This document shows positions 1 to 8,465 of a stretch of 64,000 nt of DNA, piece by piece. The stretch is taken from positions 124,001-188,000 of the forward strand of contig CABJAC010000001.1 in NCBI GenBank assembly GCA_902363455.1. The letters are read 5' to 3'. Numbering within the stretch: position 1 is the stretch's first letter; each line of letters opens with the position of its first letter. Source of the stretch: Caryophanales bacterium. Its GTDB lineage: Bacteria; Bacillota; Bacilli; Exiguobacteriales; Exiguobacteriaceae. The notes below the pieces were generated by a model. It saw only the letters and a program-made list of their open reading frames with translations, was not told where the DNA came from and made no database searches. Both the position numbers and the translations under genes were made by a program.

Positions 1-1937
1 CGGTTGAGCATCAGTTCCGTAAAGCCGAAGATGGACGATAACGGAGTCCGCAGTTCGTGCGAGACCGTCGAGACGAATTCTTCTTTCATCCGGTCGGCTT
101 CCGTTTCTTTCGTGACATCCCGCAAGACGAGCATCGTACCGACCCAAATCTGATTGATTTGGATTTTCTCGGCATAAATCTGGATGAACGCACTTTGCGA
201 GCGGATCGAGACGACGAGACTGTCTTTCGGTAAGGTCTGTTCGACGATTTGTTCGATATACTGCTCAAACGGTTCCGGCTCGTCCATGATCGCGGACAGG
301 GCGGACATCGCCTGACGGAAGGACGACAGGTTGCTTTCGTCCTGATATTCCGTCTGGACTTCCGGGAACAGTTTCATCAACGGATCGTTGACGAGCAGTT
401 CATCCGATTCGTGTTCGATGTAGACGACCGCTTCACGGATCGAGTTCAGGAGTTGACCGGTCTTGTTTTTCTCGTGCATCATTTTTTCATAAATCCCCAT
501 CCGCATCAGGGAGAGCGACAACTGGTGCGAGAACGACAGGATATCGCCCATCTGTTCCGGCGTGAAGGCATCGCGGTAACGGACGAGGTAGACGCAGGCG
601 ATAATCTGTTCTTCGTTCGGATCCAGAATCGGAACGGCGACTTCATACATATAGTACGGATACGGCAACGGACTGTCATGAGCGACCTGTTTCGACGAAT
701 GGACCGGACGCTTCAGGACACGTGCCCGGTGGAACAGGGACTGGTCGTCTTTGACGAGTTGACCGACCATGTCTTCCGTCATTCCGTATTCAATCGTCGA
801 CCGGACATCATGCTGATCGAGGAACAGCAAGGCTCCGATTTCCGAGTGCGTGATCGAGACGAGTTTTTCAATGATTTCCGGATAGGCAGTCAATGTCTCA
901 CGTGACGCGAGTGTCTCGGTCAGTTCGTTGCGGTATTTGAGATGTTGTTCGCTGCGTAATGTGATTTCAAGCGCTTCTTCCAGTTCTTCTTGCTGCGCCT
1001 GTAATTCTTCCTGCTGGGCGACGAGTTCTTCTTGTTGGGCTTGGAGCTCTTCGTTTTTCGCCAACATGTGAACCTTATTGTCGGCGATTGACGCGGCCAT
1101 TTGGTTGAACGATGTGGTCAACGTATGCAGCTCGTCGTGACGCTTCGGCAACGGAATGGCATGGATGTCTTCTCCGCCTGCCAGCAGGGCACTGTCACGG
1201 GATAACGTATTGACTTGCTTCGTCACACGGCTGATGAACGGGCGGACGAGTAACAGTAAGATGAGGATCAGGACGGCAAGATTCGACAACCAGATGAATT
1301 GGGCAATCCGCATTTCACCGAGCAGGCTGGTTTTGGCTTCCGTTTCCTTGTCCTGGATCAACGTCAAATAATTAGCGAGTAATGTATCAATCCCGGCTGC
1401 ATCGGCATCCGTCGTCAAGCGGCTGTTGGAGCCTTTTAGCGTGCCATTGGCATTAAACAAATCATCTCCGCTCGATAAGGCGGCGAGTGTCTTTGGATCC
1501 ATAAACGTTTCGTCGATCGATCCGTCCTTTTTCCCGGCGACGTATTCCGTCAAGAGCGGCAACGCCGTCCCGAAGTAGTCGTTATGGAGTGTCCGCGTCG
1601 CGCGGGCGTACTCTTTTCCTTGTTCATAGATGGCGTATTTTTCGAACCAATTCGTCAACCGGTTGATTTCACGTTCATTGGCTTTGATCGTGTCGAGCAT
1701 TTCCGGTGTGCCGAACAGCACATACGATTTCACATTGCTCTGTACAAGTGTCCATTCGTTGGCTAACGAATTAGCGTTTGTCCGGCGTTCCCGTAAATCA
1801 TCGAACGTCGCATTCGTCTGATCGATTTTTCGTTCTGTATACGTGTAGACGATGGCGGACGTCACACTGAGGGCAATGAAGACCATATAAAAAGCGAACA
1901 TTAATTGTCGACCAATTTTTTGATTAATCCATTTCAC
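1..1937 (-). CDS. Sensor histidine kinase with GAF and PAS-like domains (C-terminus beyond window)
   Basis: This is a membrane sensor kinase reading off the left edge. I start it at GTG 1937-1935, eight bases after a GGAGG site. Domains in order: a transmembrane helix near residues 13-32; an extracytoplasmic, mostly helical sensor region to about 205 (CHASE3-like in size, family not proven); a second helix at about 209-235; a HAMP-like linker; a Gln/Glu-rich coiled coil with repeated AQQEEL units; a GAF-like domain at about 340-470; a PAS-like segment; and the kinase H-box FVSTVSHELRTPLSS with the phospho-acceptor His at residue 627. The ATP-binding domain lies outside the window. The ligand and response regulator cannot be told from here. 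It is divergent from the transporter at 2221. Confidence 0.88.
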   Translation of the reverse strand, partial: MKWINQKIGRQLMFAFYMVFIALSVTSAIVYTYTERKIDQTNATFDDLRERRTNANSLANEWTLVQSNVKSYVLFGTPEMLDTIKANEREINRLTNWFEKYAIYEQGKEYARATRTLHNDYFGTALPLLTEYVAGKKDGSIDETFMDPKTLAALSSGDDLFNANGTLKGSNSRLTTDADAAGIDTLLANYLTLIQDKETEAKTSLLGEMRIAQFIWLSNLAVLILILLLLVRPFISRVTKQVNTLSRDSALLAGGEDIHAIPLPKRHDELHTLTTSFNQMAASIADNKVHMLAKNEELQAQQEELVAQQEELQAQQEELEEALEITLRSEQHLKYRNELTETLASRETLTAYPEIIEKLVSITHSEIGALLFLDQHDVRSTIEYGMTEDMVGQLVKDDQSLFHRARVLKRPVHSSKQVAHDSPLPYPYYMYEVAVPILDPNEEQIIACVYLVRYRDAFTPEQMGDILSFSHQLSLSLMRMGIYEKMMHEKNKTGQLLNSIREAVVYIEHESDELLVNDPLMKLFPEVQTEYQDESNLSSFRQAMSALSAIMDEPEPFEQYIEQIVEQTLPKDSLVVSIRSQSAFIQIYAEKIQINQIWVGTMLVLRDVTKETEADRMKEEFVSTVSHELRTPLSSIFGFTELMLN

Positions 1938-2220
1938 TTTTTTTATCCTCCATATGTAATGTTGTAGGGTACAAAGAATGACTCCAGTATTTCTATCTTA
2001 CTTAATTAAACAAGCATTCATCAAACTTTAACACGCAAACATGTAAAAAAGATATTTTATTTACTGGATTTTCAGCCTAAAAAAACAAATCGTTCCTATT
2101 CTAGTCAGTTTATAAAAAATAACGCTTCAACTATTTTTTGAAAATAAGGATTAGAAGGGGCAGGGAAGAGGGAAACTAAGGAAGGAGATGCACTTATTTT
2201 AATCATAAGGAAGTGACACG

Positions 2221-3378
2221 ATGCAAAAAATGTTCGAAAACAAATGGTACCGCGGTACCTGGTGGATTATGACGCTGCTTGTCATCGTCTGGATTGGCAA
2301 TCACGTGACGTTCCTGTTCCGACCGGTTGCGATCTTACTGCAAATGGTCGTCCCGCCGCTCGCAATCGCCGGTATTCTGTATTATGTCCTGTTGCCGATT
2401 GTCGAGTTGCTCGAGAAAAAGATGAAGCGGCGTCCTGCTGTCATCATCGTTTTGGCAGGTTTGATCAGTATTTTGACGACACTCGGGTTCATTTTTGGTC
2501 CGATGTTGTCCGAACAGATCACACAGTTCGTCAACTCGATTCCGACACTGGCGTCCCAGTTCCAGCGTCAACTGGTGGACGTCCGGGATCAGCTGGAAAG
2601 CAGTGCCTTCTTCTCCCGTTTCCTCGGCGGACAGGATGATCTGTTCAACAAGTTCTCCGGAAATATCTCGGAATATGCGTCATCGTTCCTGAAAAACATT
2701 GGAACCGGAGTCGGCGGCTTCGTCAGCGTCATCACGACGACGGTCGTTACGATTGTCATCATTCCGATCATGTTGATTTACATGTTGCTAGACGGGGACA
2801 AACTGAAAGGTAATCTCGTCAAGATGATGCCGTTTGAGTACCATAAGGAAACGAAAAAGATTCTCCATGACGTCCACTTGACGATCATGAGCTACATCCG
2901 GGGGCAGGTTATCGTCAGTATCGGCGTCGGGATCATCGCCTATATCGGTTACTTGATCATCGGGATTGATTACGCACTGTTGCTCGCCTTGTTTGCGACC
3001 TTGACGAATATCATTCCGTTCCTCGGACCGGTCATCGGTGTTGTACCGGCATTGATTGTCGGATTTATTCAGGATCCGATTCTCGCGATTTACGCCGTCA
3101 TCGTCATGACGGTCGCCCAACAGATTGATTCGCACATCATGTCACCGCTCGTCCAAGGGAAAACACTGGATGTCCATCCGCTGACGATCATCATCGTCTT
3201 GCTGGTCGCCGGAAACATCGCCGGATTCTTTGGTGTCCTGCTCGGTGTTCCATTCTACGCCGTCATGAAAGTCGTCATCTTGAATATCCGTCGTCTGTAT
3301 CATCTGCGGTCGCAAAAGAAGATGGTCATCGCCGAAGACGATAAGACGTTTAACACGATTGTGACGACAAAAGACTGA
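2221..3378 (+). CDS. AI-2E family transporter (UPF0118-type permease)
   Basis: This is a 385-residue polytopic membrane protein. Two hydrophobic segments lie in the first 75 residues. A soluble, amphipathic stretch follows (about 85-165), then a C-terminal block of five or six helices holding the conserved signature of the AI-2E transporter family: YIRGQ near residue 225, then NIIPFLGPVIG and later SPLVQGKTLDVHP. Length is normal for the family. Members are proposed to export autoinducer-2 or small solutes, and many Bacillales have several paralogues of unknown substrate, so the substrate is open. An AAGGAAGTG site precedes the ATG. No terminator is obvious before the promoter of the next gene. 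Confidence 0.85.
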   Translation: MQKMFENKWYRGTWWIMTLLVIVWIGNHVTFLFRPVAILLQMVVPPLAIAGILYYVLLPIVELLEKKMKRRPAVIIVLAGLISILTTLGFIFGPMLSEQITQFVNSIPTLASQFQRQLVDVRDQLESSAFFSRFLGGQDDLFNKFSGNISEYASSFLKNIGTGVGGFVSVITTTVVTIVIIPIMLIYMLLDGDKLKGNLVKMMPFEYHKETKKILHDVHLTIMSYIRGQVIVSIGVGIIAYIGYLIIGIDYALLLALFATLTNIIPFLGPVIGVVPALIVGFIQDPILAIYAVIVMTVAQQIDSHIMSPLVQGKTLDVHPLTIIIVLLVAGNIAGFFGVLLGVPFYAVMKVVILNIRRLYHLRSQKKMVIAEDDKTFNTIVTTKD

Positions 3379-3381
3379 CTT

Positions 3382-3410
3382 TTGAATTTTACAGGCGATT
3401 GCGTCATACT
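3382..3410 (+). promoter_or_regulatory. Candidate sigma-A promoter for the winged-helix gene
   Basis: TTGAAT at 3382-3387 and CATACT at 3405-3410 are separated by 17 bases. It lies just after the stop of the transporter gene and about 40 bases before the next start, so the small regulator is probably transcribed on its own. Confidence 0.45.
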
Positions 3411-3451
3411 GAAAGCGTAGCCGATTGTGTCATGAAAGGGGTATGTGTCAG

Positions 3452-3775
3452 ATGGATCAACGTCATGTAGAAGAACAGGCTGATTTATTGGCTCTCCAAA
3501 AGTTTCAGCATAATTTCGAGAACAGCTTAAAATCGAGTGTCATTTACATCCTGCGGGATGGTGCGTTGACGATCGGTGAGATCGAACAACGTCTCGATCA
3601 GTCGCACGGTCAGATTTTGGAGCAATTACAAGAGTTGATTGAAGACGGTCTCGTCTTGCAACAGATGTCGGAAAAGGTGCACGGTCTGGCCTACTCCTTA
3701 ACCGGTCCGGCGGAACAACTCGTCCGTCAGTTTAAAGAGTCAATCACGTGGAGTAAGCAACACATTACGTACTAA
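3452..3775 (+). CDS. Small winged-helix DNA-binding protein (HxlR/MarR-like)
   Basis: A 107-residue protein. I choose ATG 3452 because AAAGGGG lies about ten bases upstream; the in-frame TTG at 3425 and the ATG at 3443 are badly spaced. The core reads like a winged helix-turn-helix: SVIYILRDGALTIGEIEQRL, then a recognition-helix stretch ending in LQELIEDGLVLQQ, then a wing with AYSLT. This layout resembles HxlR or MarR type regulators, but the HxlR cysteine is not obvious, so the family is tentative. It is probably a local transcription regulator. Its own terminator follows directly. No target can be named. Confidence 0.65.
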   Translation: MDQRHVEEQADLLALQKFQHNFENSLKSSVIYILRDGALTIGEIEQRLDQSHGQILEQLQELIEDGLVLQQMSEKVHGLAYSLTGPAEQLVRQFKESITWSKQHITY

Positions 3776-3783
3776 CCCATTCG

Positions 3784-3816
3784 CCCTTTTGAGCAGCCGC
3801 TCGAAAGGGTTTTTTT
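3784..3816 (+). terminator. Rho-independent terminator
   Basis: The stem CCCTTTTGAGC / GCTCGAAAGGG, with one G-T pair, is followed by seven T. It sits eight bases after the stop codon of the winged-helix gene. Confidence 0.9.
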
Positions 3817-3846
3817 GACGAATACAATTTTGAAAAAATGTATAAT
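3815..3846 (+). promoter_or_regulatory. Weak candidate promoter for the membrane-anchored gene
   Basis: A perfect TATAAT is at 3841-3846, about 65 bases before the chosen start. The best upstream hexamer is TTGACG at 3815-3820, partly inside the previous terminator T-run, with a long 20-base spacer. The -10 is convincing, the -35 is not. Confidence 0.35.
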
Positions 3847-3912
3847 TCTTGAAGCGAAACCGACATAATGAAGGAAACTGACATGACGTCAAAACAGAAA
3901 GAGGGAGCCGGT

Positions 3913-4506
3913 ATGAAAAAGGTGTTGCTGTATGTCCTGATTCCACTATGTCTGGTATTCGTCGTCATCAAGTGGGTTATTCCGACGGTTGACAGTGGAG
4001 CGGATCCACCGTCCGTCAAGCAGAAATCCGTCGCCGTCCTTCGGAAATGGGATGAAGGGCAACTGAAACAATTTGACCGGGAAGACAGGGTCGGAACGAC
4101 TTATACGCTAGGTGGGCTTGAAGTCGAGACACTGAAGGTCGAGCCGCGGGATACCGTCCGGGCAACTTCCTTATTACGCGTATCAGTTTCAAAAGAAAAG
4201 CTGGTGCAAGTCGGAACCGGATCAGAACGGTTTCTGGCTTTAACGGTTACGATTCAAAATCAATCGGCCGATCCGCTCGAAGTCTCAAAAAAACTTGCGG
4301 AATATGAAACAAAGGGGGAGCGGACGGCTGTCATCCAAGAAAACCATACGCTCACCGGTACGTATCGGGCAGAGGAAGAGCGTACCGGCATCTTATTCAT
4401 TCCGACGAAGCAACGTAAGTTGACGTCCGGGTATCTCGATTTGGCATACCAAACGAGATCGGGGGAACAACAAATTCGTATTCCGTTAAATCAACAAAAA
4501 AACTGA
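3913..4506 (+). CDS. Membrane-anchored extracytoplasmic protein, DUF4352-like
   Basis: A 197-residue protein. ATG 3913 is chosen for the GAGGGAG site five bases upstream; earlier in-frame codons lack a site. An N-terminal signal anchor covers about residues 3-22 (KKVLLYVLIPLCLVFVVIK). The rest is a beta-rich extracytoplasmic domain with the pattern YTLGGLEVETLKVE then FLALTVTIQNQSADPLEV, which resembles DUF4352/telokin-like domains that follow a signal anchor in many Firmicutes. The function of that domain is not established. The gene is convergent with the sortase and its stop codon lies inside the shared terminator stem. Confidence 0.6.
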   Translation: MKKVLLYVLIPLCLVFVVIKWVIPTVDSGADPPSVKQKSVAVLRKWDEGQLKQFDREDRVGTTYTLGGLEVETLKVEPRDTVRATSLLRVSVSKEKLVQVGTGSERFLALTVTIQNQSADPLEVSKKLAEYETKGERTAVIQENHTLTGTYRAEEERTGILFIPTKQRKLTSGYLDLAYQTRSGEQQIRIPLNQQKN

Positions 4507-4535
4507 CCGGATCGCATAACGATTCGGTCAGTTTC
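4502..4535. terminator. Bidirectional terminator between convergent genes
   Basis: The near-perfect stem ACTGACCGGATCG / CGATTCGGTCAGT spans 4502-4532, with T-rich sequence on the plus side and A-rich codons on the other. It starts inside the last codon of the left gene. Confidence 0.75.
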
Positions 4536-4536
4536 A

Positions 4537-5469
4537 TTATTTTTGGACGGAGCTGAACGATTCTTCGGATTCAATACCGGCTTTGTTGACAGCAGTAACG
4601 ATAAAACGTCCTGTCGCATCTTCAGGCAGCGGGAAGGCTTTTCGTTCAATCGATTCGGTTGAACCTAATTTTTTCCGTTTCCCGTCCTGTTCTTGATATA
4701 CATTGTACTGAACGACTTCTTCGTCCGTCGAAGCGTACCAGTTCACGAATCCGCCTGAGACACGGACATTCGTCGCTGGTTTTGGCGGTGTCTGGACGGG
4801 ATCAGAGGCTTTTTCATCCAGTTCCGTGAAGACGACGAGACGGTTGTCATATGTGCCTTCATTTTCGTCATAGACTCCGATACAGGTGATCAGATTCAAA
4901 TTCCGTTGATCGGAAGCACCAAAGATTTTTTCGAGCGGTGCATCGAGGTGTCCGTATTCGACAAGCTTTTTAACACGGAAGACGAGTGTACGGCCTGATG
5001 CATCTTTGATTTTGATGGTCTCGCCCTTTTTCAGTTCATCCAGACGATTGAAGACGGCAGGACCGGTCTTCGTATCGGTATGACCGTCGATGACAGCATT
5101 TCCGACATCGCCCGGACGGGGACCGAACTTATACCAACCGACTTGCTGTTCGTTTTTCGGTGTCCCCATGGCCCCTTGTTTATCGAGACCAACTTGTTCG
5201 ACTTTTGATTTAATATCAAGCGAATCAATCGTCAAGGTCTTTGGGAGCTCGACTTGATTCGTGGATAGACTCTTAAATTCTTTTTTAAAGATTTCCGACG
5301 GTTTCAGAGGATCTTCCTTTGTCTCGGAAGTTGCCGCTTCTGTATCCGCATTCCCTTGAACGATCGTGGTTTCCGTTTCCTTCGAATTGCCGAACAGAAG
5401 GAAAACTAACGTTCCGACGGAAACGAGCATCAAGAGCACACTGACCGGTAATAACCATTTTTTCATCAT
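4537..5469 (-). CDS. Sortase (class F-like) with a C-terminal fibronectin type III-like domain
   Basis: A 310-residue membrane transpeptidase that should join LPxTG-type proteins to the cell wall. A signal anchor covers residues 4-26. The sortase domain spans about 78-218 with catalytic His130 in VIDGHTD, Cys196 in LITC and Arg210 in YDNRLVV; spacing and the DSLDIKSKVEQVG start fit class F-type sortases. Residues about 230-310 form an extra beta-sandwich with fibronectin III-like features (WYASTDEEVVQYNVY and FIVTAVNKAG), which ordinary sortases lack. A GGAGTG site precedes ATG 5469. The gene lies just downstream of, and on the same strand as, a wall protein ending in MPNTG, so that protein is a likely substrate. 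Confidence 0.85.
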   Translation of the reverse strand: MMKKWLLPVSVLLMLVSVGTLVFLLFGNSKETETTIVQGNADTEAATSETKEDPLKPSEIFKKEFKSLSTNQVELPKTLTIDSLDIKSKVEQVGLDKQGAMGTPKNEQQVGWYKFGPRPGDVGNAVIDGHTDTKTGPAVFNRLDELKKGETIKIKDASGRTLVFRVKKLVEYGHLDAPLEKIFGASDQRNLNLITCIGVYDENEGTYDNRLVVFTELDEKASDPVQTPPKPATNVRVSGGFVNWYASTDEEVVQYNVYQEQDGKRKKLGSTESIERKAFPLPEDATGRFIVTAVNKAGIESEESFSSVQK

Positions 5470-5511
5470 ACGTCACTCCTTTCCGAGACAAAGTCTCTTA
5501 CACCTGCACAG

Positions 5512-5543
5512 AAAAAGGATAGTGCCGAGGCGCTATCCTTTTT
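5512..5543. terminator. Terminator between wall-protein gene and sortase gene
   Basis: The stem AAAAAGGATAGTGCC / GGCGCTATCCTTTTT has a GAG loop and T- or A-runs on both sides. It should reduce sortase transcription relative to the upstream wall-protein gene. Confidence 0.85.
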
Positions 5544-5558
5544 AGTATACCCGAATTC

Positions 5559-6929
5559 TTATGCGTTTTGACGTTTGCGGGCAAGGACGATTCCGGCTGC
5601 ACCGAGTGCGAGACCGAAGAGTGCGATTGCGCCTGTCGTTGCTGCTGTGTTGTTGTCGCTCATGCCGCCGTTACCTGTGTTTGGCATTGAGCCTGGTGTA
5701 CCGTCCATGAACTTCTCTGGTGATTGTTTGACGATTGCTTCACCAAGGTTTGTACCCACGCCGTACATGTAAGCGTAAGACTCACGGAACGTATCAACCG
5801 ATCCTTTGTAGTCGCCTTCCACATACTGCATGAACGTATCTTGGACGTATGTCTCGTGGCCAGATACGGCTTCTTGAGCTGCTTTTGTCGGAAGGTTTTC
5901 TTCCGTTGCTGCACCAAGGAACGCACCGAAGTCATTTGAGAACATTTTGAGCATCTCTTGTGCGTCACCCATCAATTTCTTGTCGTCATTGATTGCTGCT
6001 GTGACAAGGTTAGCTTGCGCTTCGATGTGGTTTTTCGTCCAAACTTGCTCGAACTGATCCGCACCTGCTTGACCGTAAACCGATTTCATTGCTGCTTTGA
6101 AGTCAGCTGTGTGCATGTCTTCTGCCCAGTTTGCTGCATCGTAGTCTTTTGCTTTGTCGACGCCTGCCGTCATGCTGATGTTCGCCAGTGCGACGTGCTC
6201 TGCTGCGAGACTGTTGAGTGTTGACCGGAGGTCAGCTGCTTTTGTATCCGCTTTTGTGTTGTCGAACTTCTCAGGCATTTGAGTTGTAATCGCGACTGAG
6301 AGTGCTTTTGAGATGTCATACATGCGGCTGTATCCTTCGCGGAACGTGTTGTACGATCCTTCGTAGTCACCGGCTGCATATTGTTGGAATGTTTTGTAGA
6401 CGTCCGCTTCATGGGCACGGAGGACTTCTTCCGCTGCTGCCTTCGGCAATTTACCTTCTGTTGCTGTATCTAAGAAGCTTGAGAGATCTTGGACGAATTC
6501 TTCTGTTTCTGCTTTTGAAGCATTGATGCCGTCTTGGTCGTCAGCTTTAACAGCTTTGACGAGATCGGTTGTGTATTTGTTGTGGTCAACGAAGATTTTT
6601 TCGAATTGTTTTGCGCCTTCGTCGCCGTAGACAGAAGCAATCGCTGGTGTCATGTCGAGTGCGTTCTGTTTAAGTGCCGCTTCGTAATACTCCGCATCTT
6701 TTGATCCGTCATATTGTTTTTTCATGTCCATGACGGCAAGCACGAAGTGCTCAGAGAGTAATTGATCAAGTGTTGCACGAAGATCAGCGGCTTTTGTTTT
6801 GGCCGTGACGTTTTTCGCGCCGTCCTCATGTTTCATGTCGTCCCCGCCGCCGGAAGCGAATGCTGCCGTTCCTGGTAGTACGAGTGCTGCTGCCATTGCT
6901 GTTGCTGCGAATTTTTTCGTGTTTTTCAT
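5559..6929 (-). CDS. Wall-anchored protein with two tandem His-containing helical domains and an MPNTG motif
   Basis: A 456-residue secreted protein. A signal peptide covers residues 1-25 (cut after FAS). Two homologous helical domains of about 165 residues follow, starting at KAADLRATLDQLLSEH and KAADLRSTLNSLAAEH. Each repeat keeps a His in the first helix (SEH/AEH), one in the middle (DHNKY/NHIEA) and one in RAHEADVY/SGHETYVQ, a pattern that could bind metal in a four-helix bundle, as in hemerythrin- or ferritin-like folds; this is inference. The C-terminus has SMPNTG, a hydrophobic helix and ARKRQNA, a sortase sorting signal with M in place of L. A GAGAGGATGAG site precedes the ATG. The sortase gene is directly downstream. 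Confidence 0.82.
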   Translation of the reverse strand: MKNTKKFAATAMAAALVLPGTAAFASGGGDDMKHEDGAKNVTAKTKAADLRATLDQLLSEHFVLAVMDMKKQYDGSKDAEYYEAALKQNALDMTPAIASVYGDEGAKQFEKIFVDHNKYTTDLVKAVKADDQDGINASKAETEEFVQDLSSFLDTATEGKLPKAAAEEVLRAHEADVYKTFQQYAAGDYEGSYNTFREGYSRMYDISKALSVAITTQMPEKFDNTKADTKAADLRSTLNSLAAEHVALANISMTAGVDKAKDYDAANWAEDMHTADFKAAMKSVYGQAGADQFEQVWTKNHIEAQANLVTAAINDDKKLMGDAQEMLKMFSNDFGAFLGAATEENLPTKAAQEAVSGHETYVQDTFMQYVEGDYKGSVDTFRESYAYMYGVGTNLGEAIVKQSPEKFMDGTPGSMPNTGNGGMSDNNTAATTGAIALFGLALGAAGIVLARKRQNA

Positions 6930-7173
6930 TTTGTCTCATCCTCTCAAATTTGGGTGTAGTGTATCAGGTGTTTGGTAGTTGTTGTCTGTAGCGTTCTGAA
7001 CAGCATACGCGCAAGGGATTTGTTTGGATTTAAAATTCGCAAAAGTTTTTTTGCAGGACCGGCTGAAATTGGTTTTCTTCCTTATATATAATTATCAAAG
7101 TTTTTTTTTACAGGTTCATGGTTTTGGCATGTTACACTGAAAACAGGAACCGAATATAGCGGGATTGTAACTA

Positions 7174-7202
7174 TTTAATACCAGGTACTAATATGCTATA
7201 CT
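7174..7202 (+). promoter_or_regulatory. Candidate extended -10 promoter for epuA-fabZ
   Basis: TGCTATACT (extended -10; hexamer 7197-7202) has a weak TTTAAT -35 at 7174-7179, 17 bases upstream. It is 33 bases before the EpuA-like start. No other promoter is seen before fabZ. Confidence 0.5.
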
Positions 7203-7235
7203 GTTCTTTAGACTGAACCATGAAAGGTGATCAAG

Positions 7236-7532
7236 ATGGTACAAAATCAAGCAGGAACAGACCAACCGACCCGTGAACGTCTGAAGCGTCACCAACAGAC
7301 GAAAAACGGTCAGCAGCAGGAGCAGGAACCGAAGCAGCGTCAAAAAATGCGGAACTATTCATCACGTCGTGTTCCGATTGTTGCCCGTTTATTGATTGTT
7401 CTTCTTTTAGTTGCCGTTGCCTTAGTCATCGGTGCGATGGTTGGGTATGCGACACTTGGTGGTGGCGAAGCGTTGGATGTCCTCAAGCTCGACACATGGA
7501 CCCGCATCACCGATTTTTGGTCGAAATCTTAA
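7236..7532 (+). CDS. epuA: EpuA-like small membrane protein (annotated in many genomes as RNA polymerase beta-associated)
   Basis: A 98-residue protein starting at ATG 7236, five bases after AAAGGTGA. The N-terminal half is charged and Gln/Lys/Arg-rich (cytoplasmic). One transmembrane helix covers about residues 48-70. A short outer tail, [18 protein letters not shown] then [10 protein letters not shown], fits the EpuA family, which commonly ends with a Trp-containing segment. EpuA proteins sit next to fabZ or envelope genes in several Firmicutes; their role is not settled, and the RNA polymerase beta label in databases is a naming legacy. Here the gene leads an operon with fabZ 28 bases downstream. 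Confidence 0.75.
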   Translation: MVQNQAGTDQPTRERLKRHQQTKNGQQQEQEPKQRQKMRNYSSRRVPIVARLLIVLLLVAVALVIGAMVGYATLGGGEALDVLKLDTWTRITDFWSKS

Positions 7533-7560
7533 ACTAACCAGTGATTGGAGCTGTGTCCAT

Positions 7561-7983
7561 ATGTATACGATTGAACAAATCAAAGAAGTGATTCCGCACC
7601 GTTATCCGTTTTTGCTCGTCGACCGGATTTTGGAAGTCGAGGAAGGCAAGCGGGCAGTCGGCATCAAGAATGTCACGGCCAATGAAGAATTCTTTAACGG
7701 TCATTTTCCGGATTACAACGTCATGCCCGGTGTGTTGATTGTCGAAGCATTGGCTCAAGTCGGTGCGTTTGCGGTCCTCAAGATGGAACAGAACCAAGGG
7801 AAGCTGGCCTTTTTCGCAGGTATTGAAAATTGCCGTTTCAAGCGTCAAGTCGTCCCCGGTGATCAACTTCGGCTCGAGGTCGAATTGACGAAGCTGCGTG
7901 GACCGATCGGTAAAGGACGTGCCACAGCGACAGTCGACGGGGAAGTCGCCTGTACTGCTGAACTCACTTTCGCGATTAAGTGA
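7561..7983 (+). CDS. fabZ: 3-hydroxyacyl-[acyl-carrier-protein] dehydratase FabZ
   Basis: A 140-residue enzyme of fatty-acid synthesis; it dehydrates (3R)-hydroxyacyl-ACP to trans-2-enoyl-ACP in the cytosol. It has the hot-dog fold signature: [13 protein letters not shown] at the N-terminus, catalytic His48 in [12 protein letters not shown] and Glu62 in VEALAQVGA, 14 residues apart as in other FabZ proteins, followed by [15 protein letters not shown]. Full length for the family. ATG 7561 follows GGAG by ten bases. It is in an operon between the EpuA-like gene and a lipoprotein gene seven bases downstream, an arrangement that hints at envelope lipid supply. Confidence 0.97.
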   Translation: MYTIEQIKEVIPHRYPFLLVDRILEVEEGKRAVGIKNVTANEEFFNGHFPDYNVMPGVLIVEALAQVGAFAVLKMEQNQGKLAFFAGIENCRFKRQVVPGDQLRLEVELTKLRGPIGKGRATATVDGEVACTAELTFAIK

Positions 7984-7990
7984 AAACGTA

Positions 7991-8413
7991 ATGAAGCGCT
8001 GGTTGATTCCTCTAGCGATTTCGCTGCTGATCATTCCCGGTTGTCAGCGTGCCGACAAAGTGGAGACTGCTTCCCCGACAGTCATCCTCGATCCTGTCAA
8101 ACGCGCCGGACAAGCTGAAAACATTTCGGCTCAGATTTCAACGATGGACAAGGACCGGATGCGTTTAACGATCCGGACTTCCAATGATCTTCGACTCGAT
8201 GATCAACAAGTTGATATCCGACTGGACGTCGCCAACCAATCGATTCCATTTCCGTTCGTTTCCTTCACGGCAAAAAAGATGGGGGAAGTCAGAACCTATA
8301 CGTCGGATACGACGGTCGAAGAGCAGGTCTTCGATGAAAAGCGGTTACCCGTCCTCATCATCGATGCTGGAGCAGGGCGCGGAATTGAAATTCCTCTTGA
8401 AGTCGTCAAATAA
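7991..8413 (+). CDS. Small lipoprotein of unknown function
   Basis: A 140-residue protein with a type II signal peptide: positively charged start MKRW, hydrophobic core and lipobox IIPGC with Cys18, so it should be lipid-anchored on the outer face of the membrane. The remaining domain is beta-rich with no motif I recognise. The start is seven bases after the fabZ stop and has no clear ribosome site, so translation is probably coupled to fabZ. A strong terminator ends the operon. Confidence 0.7.
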   Translation: MKRWLIPLAISLLIIPGCQRADKVETASPTVILDPVKRAGQAENISAQISTMDKDRMRLTIRTSNDLRLDDQQVDIRLDVANQSIPFPFVSFTAKKMGEVRTYTSDTTVEEQVFDEKRLPVLIIDAGAGRGIEIPLEVVK

Positions 8414-8465
8414 AAAACAAGCAGATGGTCTCTTATGCATCAAGAGACGATCTGCTTGTTTTTTT
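8414..8465. terminator. Bidirectional terminator
   Basis: A long stem AACAAGCAGATGGTCTCTT / CAAGAGACGATCTGCTTGTT with a short loop is flanked by an A-run and a T-run. It serves the fabZ operon and the convergent subtilase. Confidence 0.92.

Noticed and set aside
86-905. Frames on both strands inside the sensor kinase
   Set aside because: They are in other phases of the long minus-strand frame that carries SHELRTPL and have no ribosome sites.
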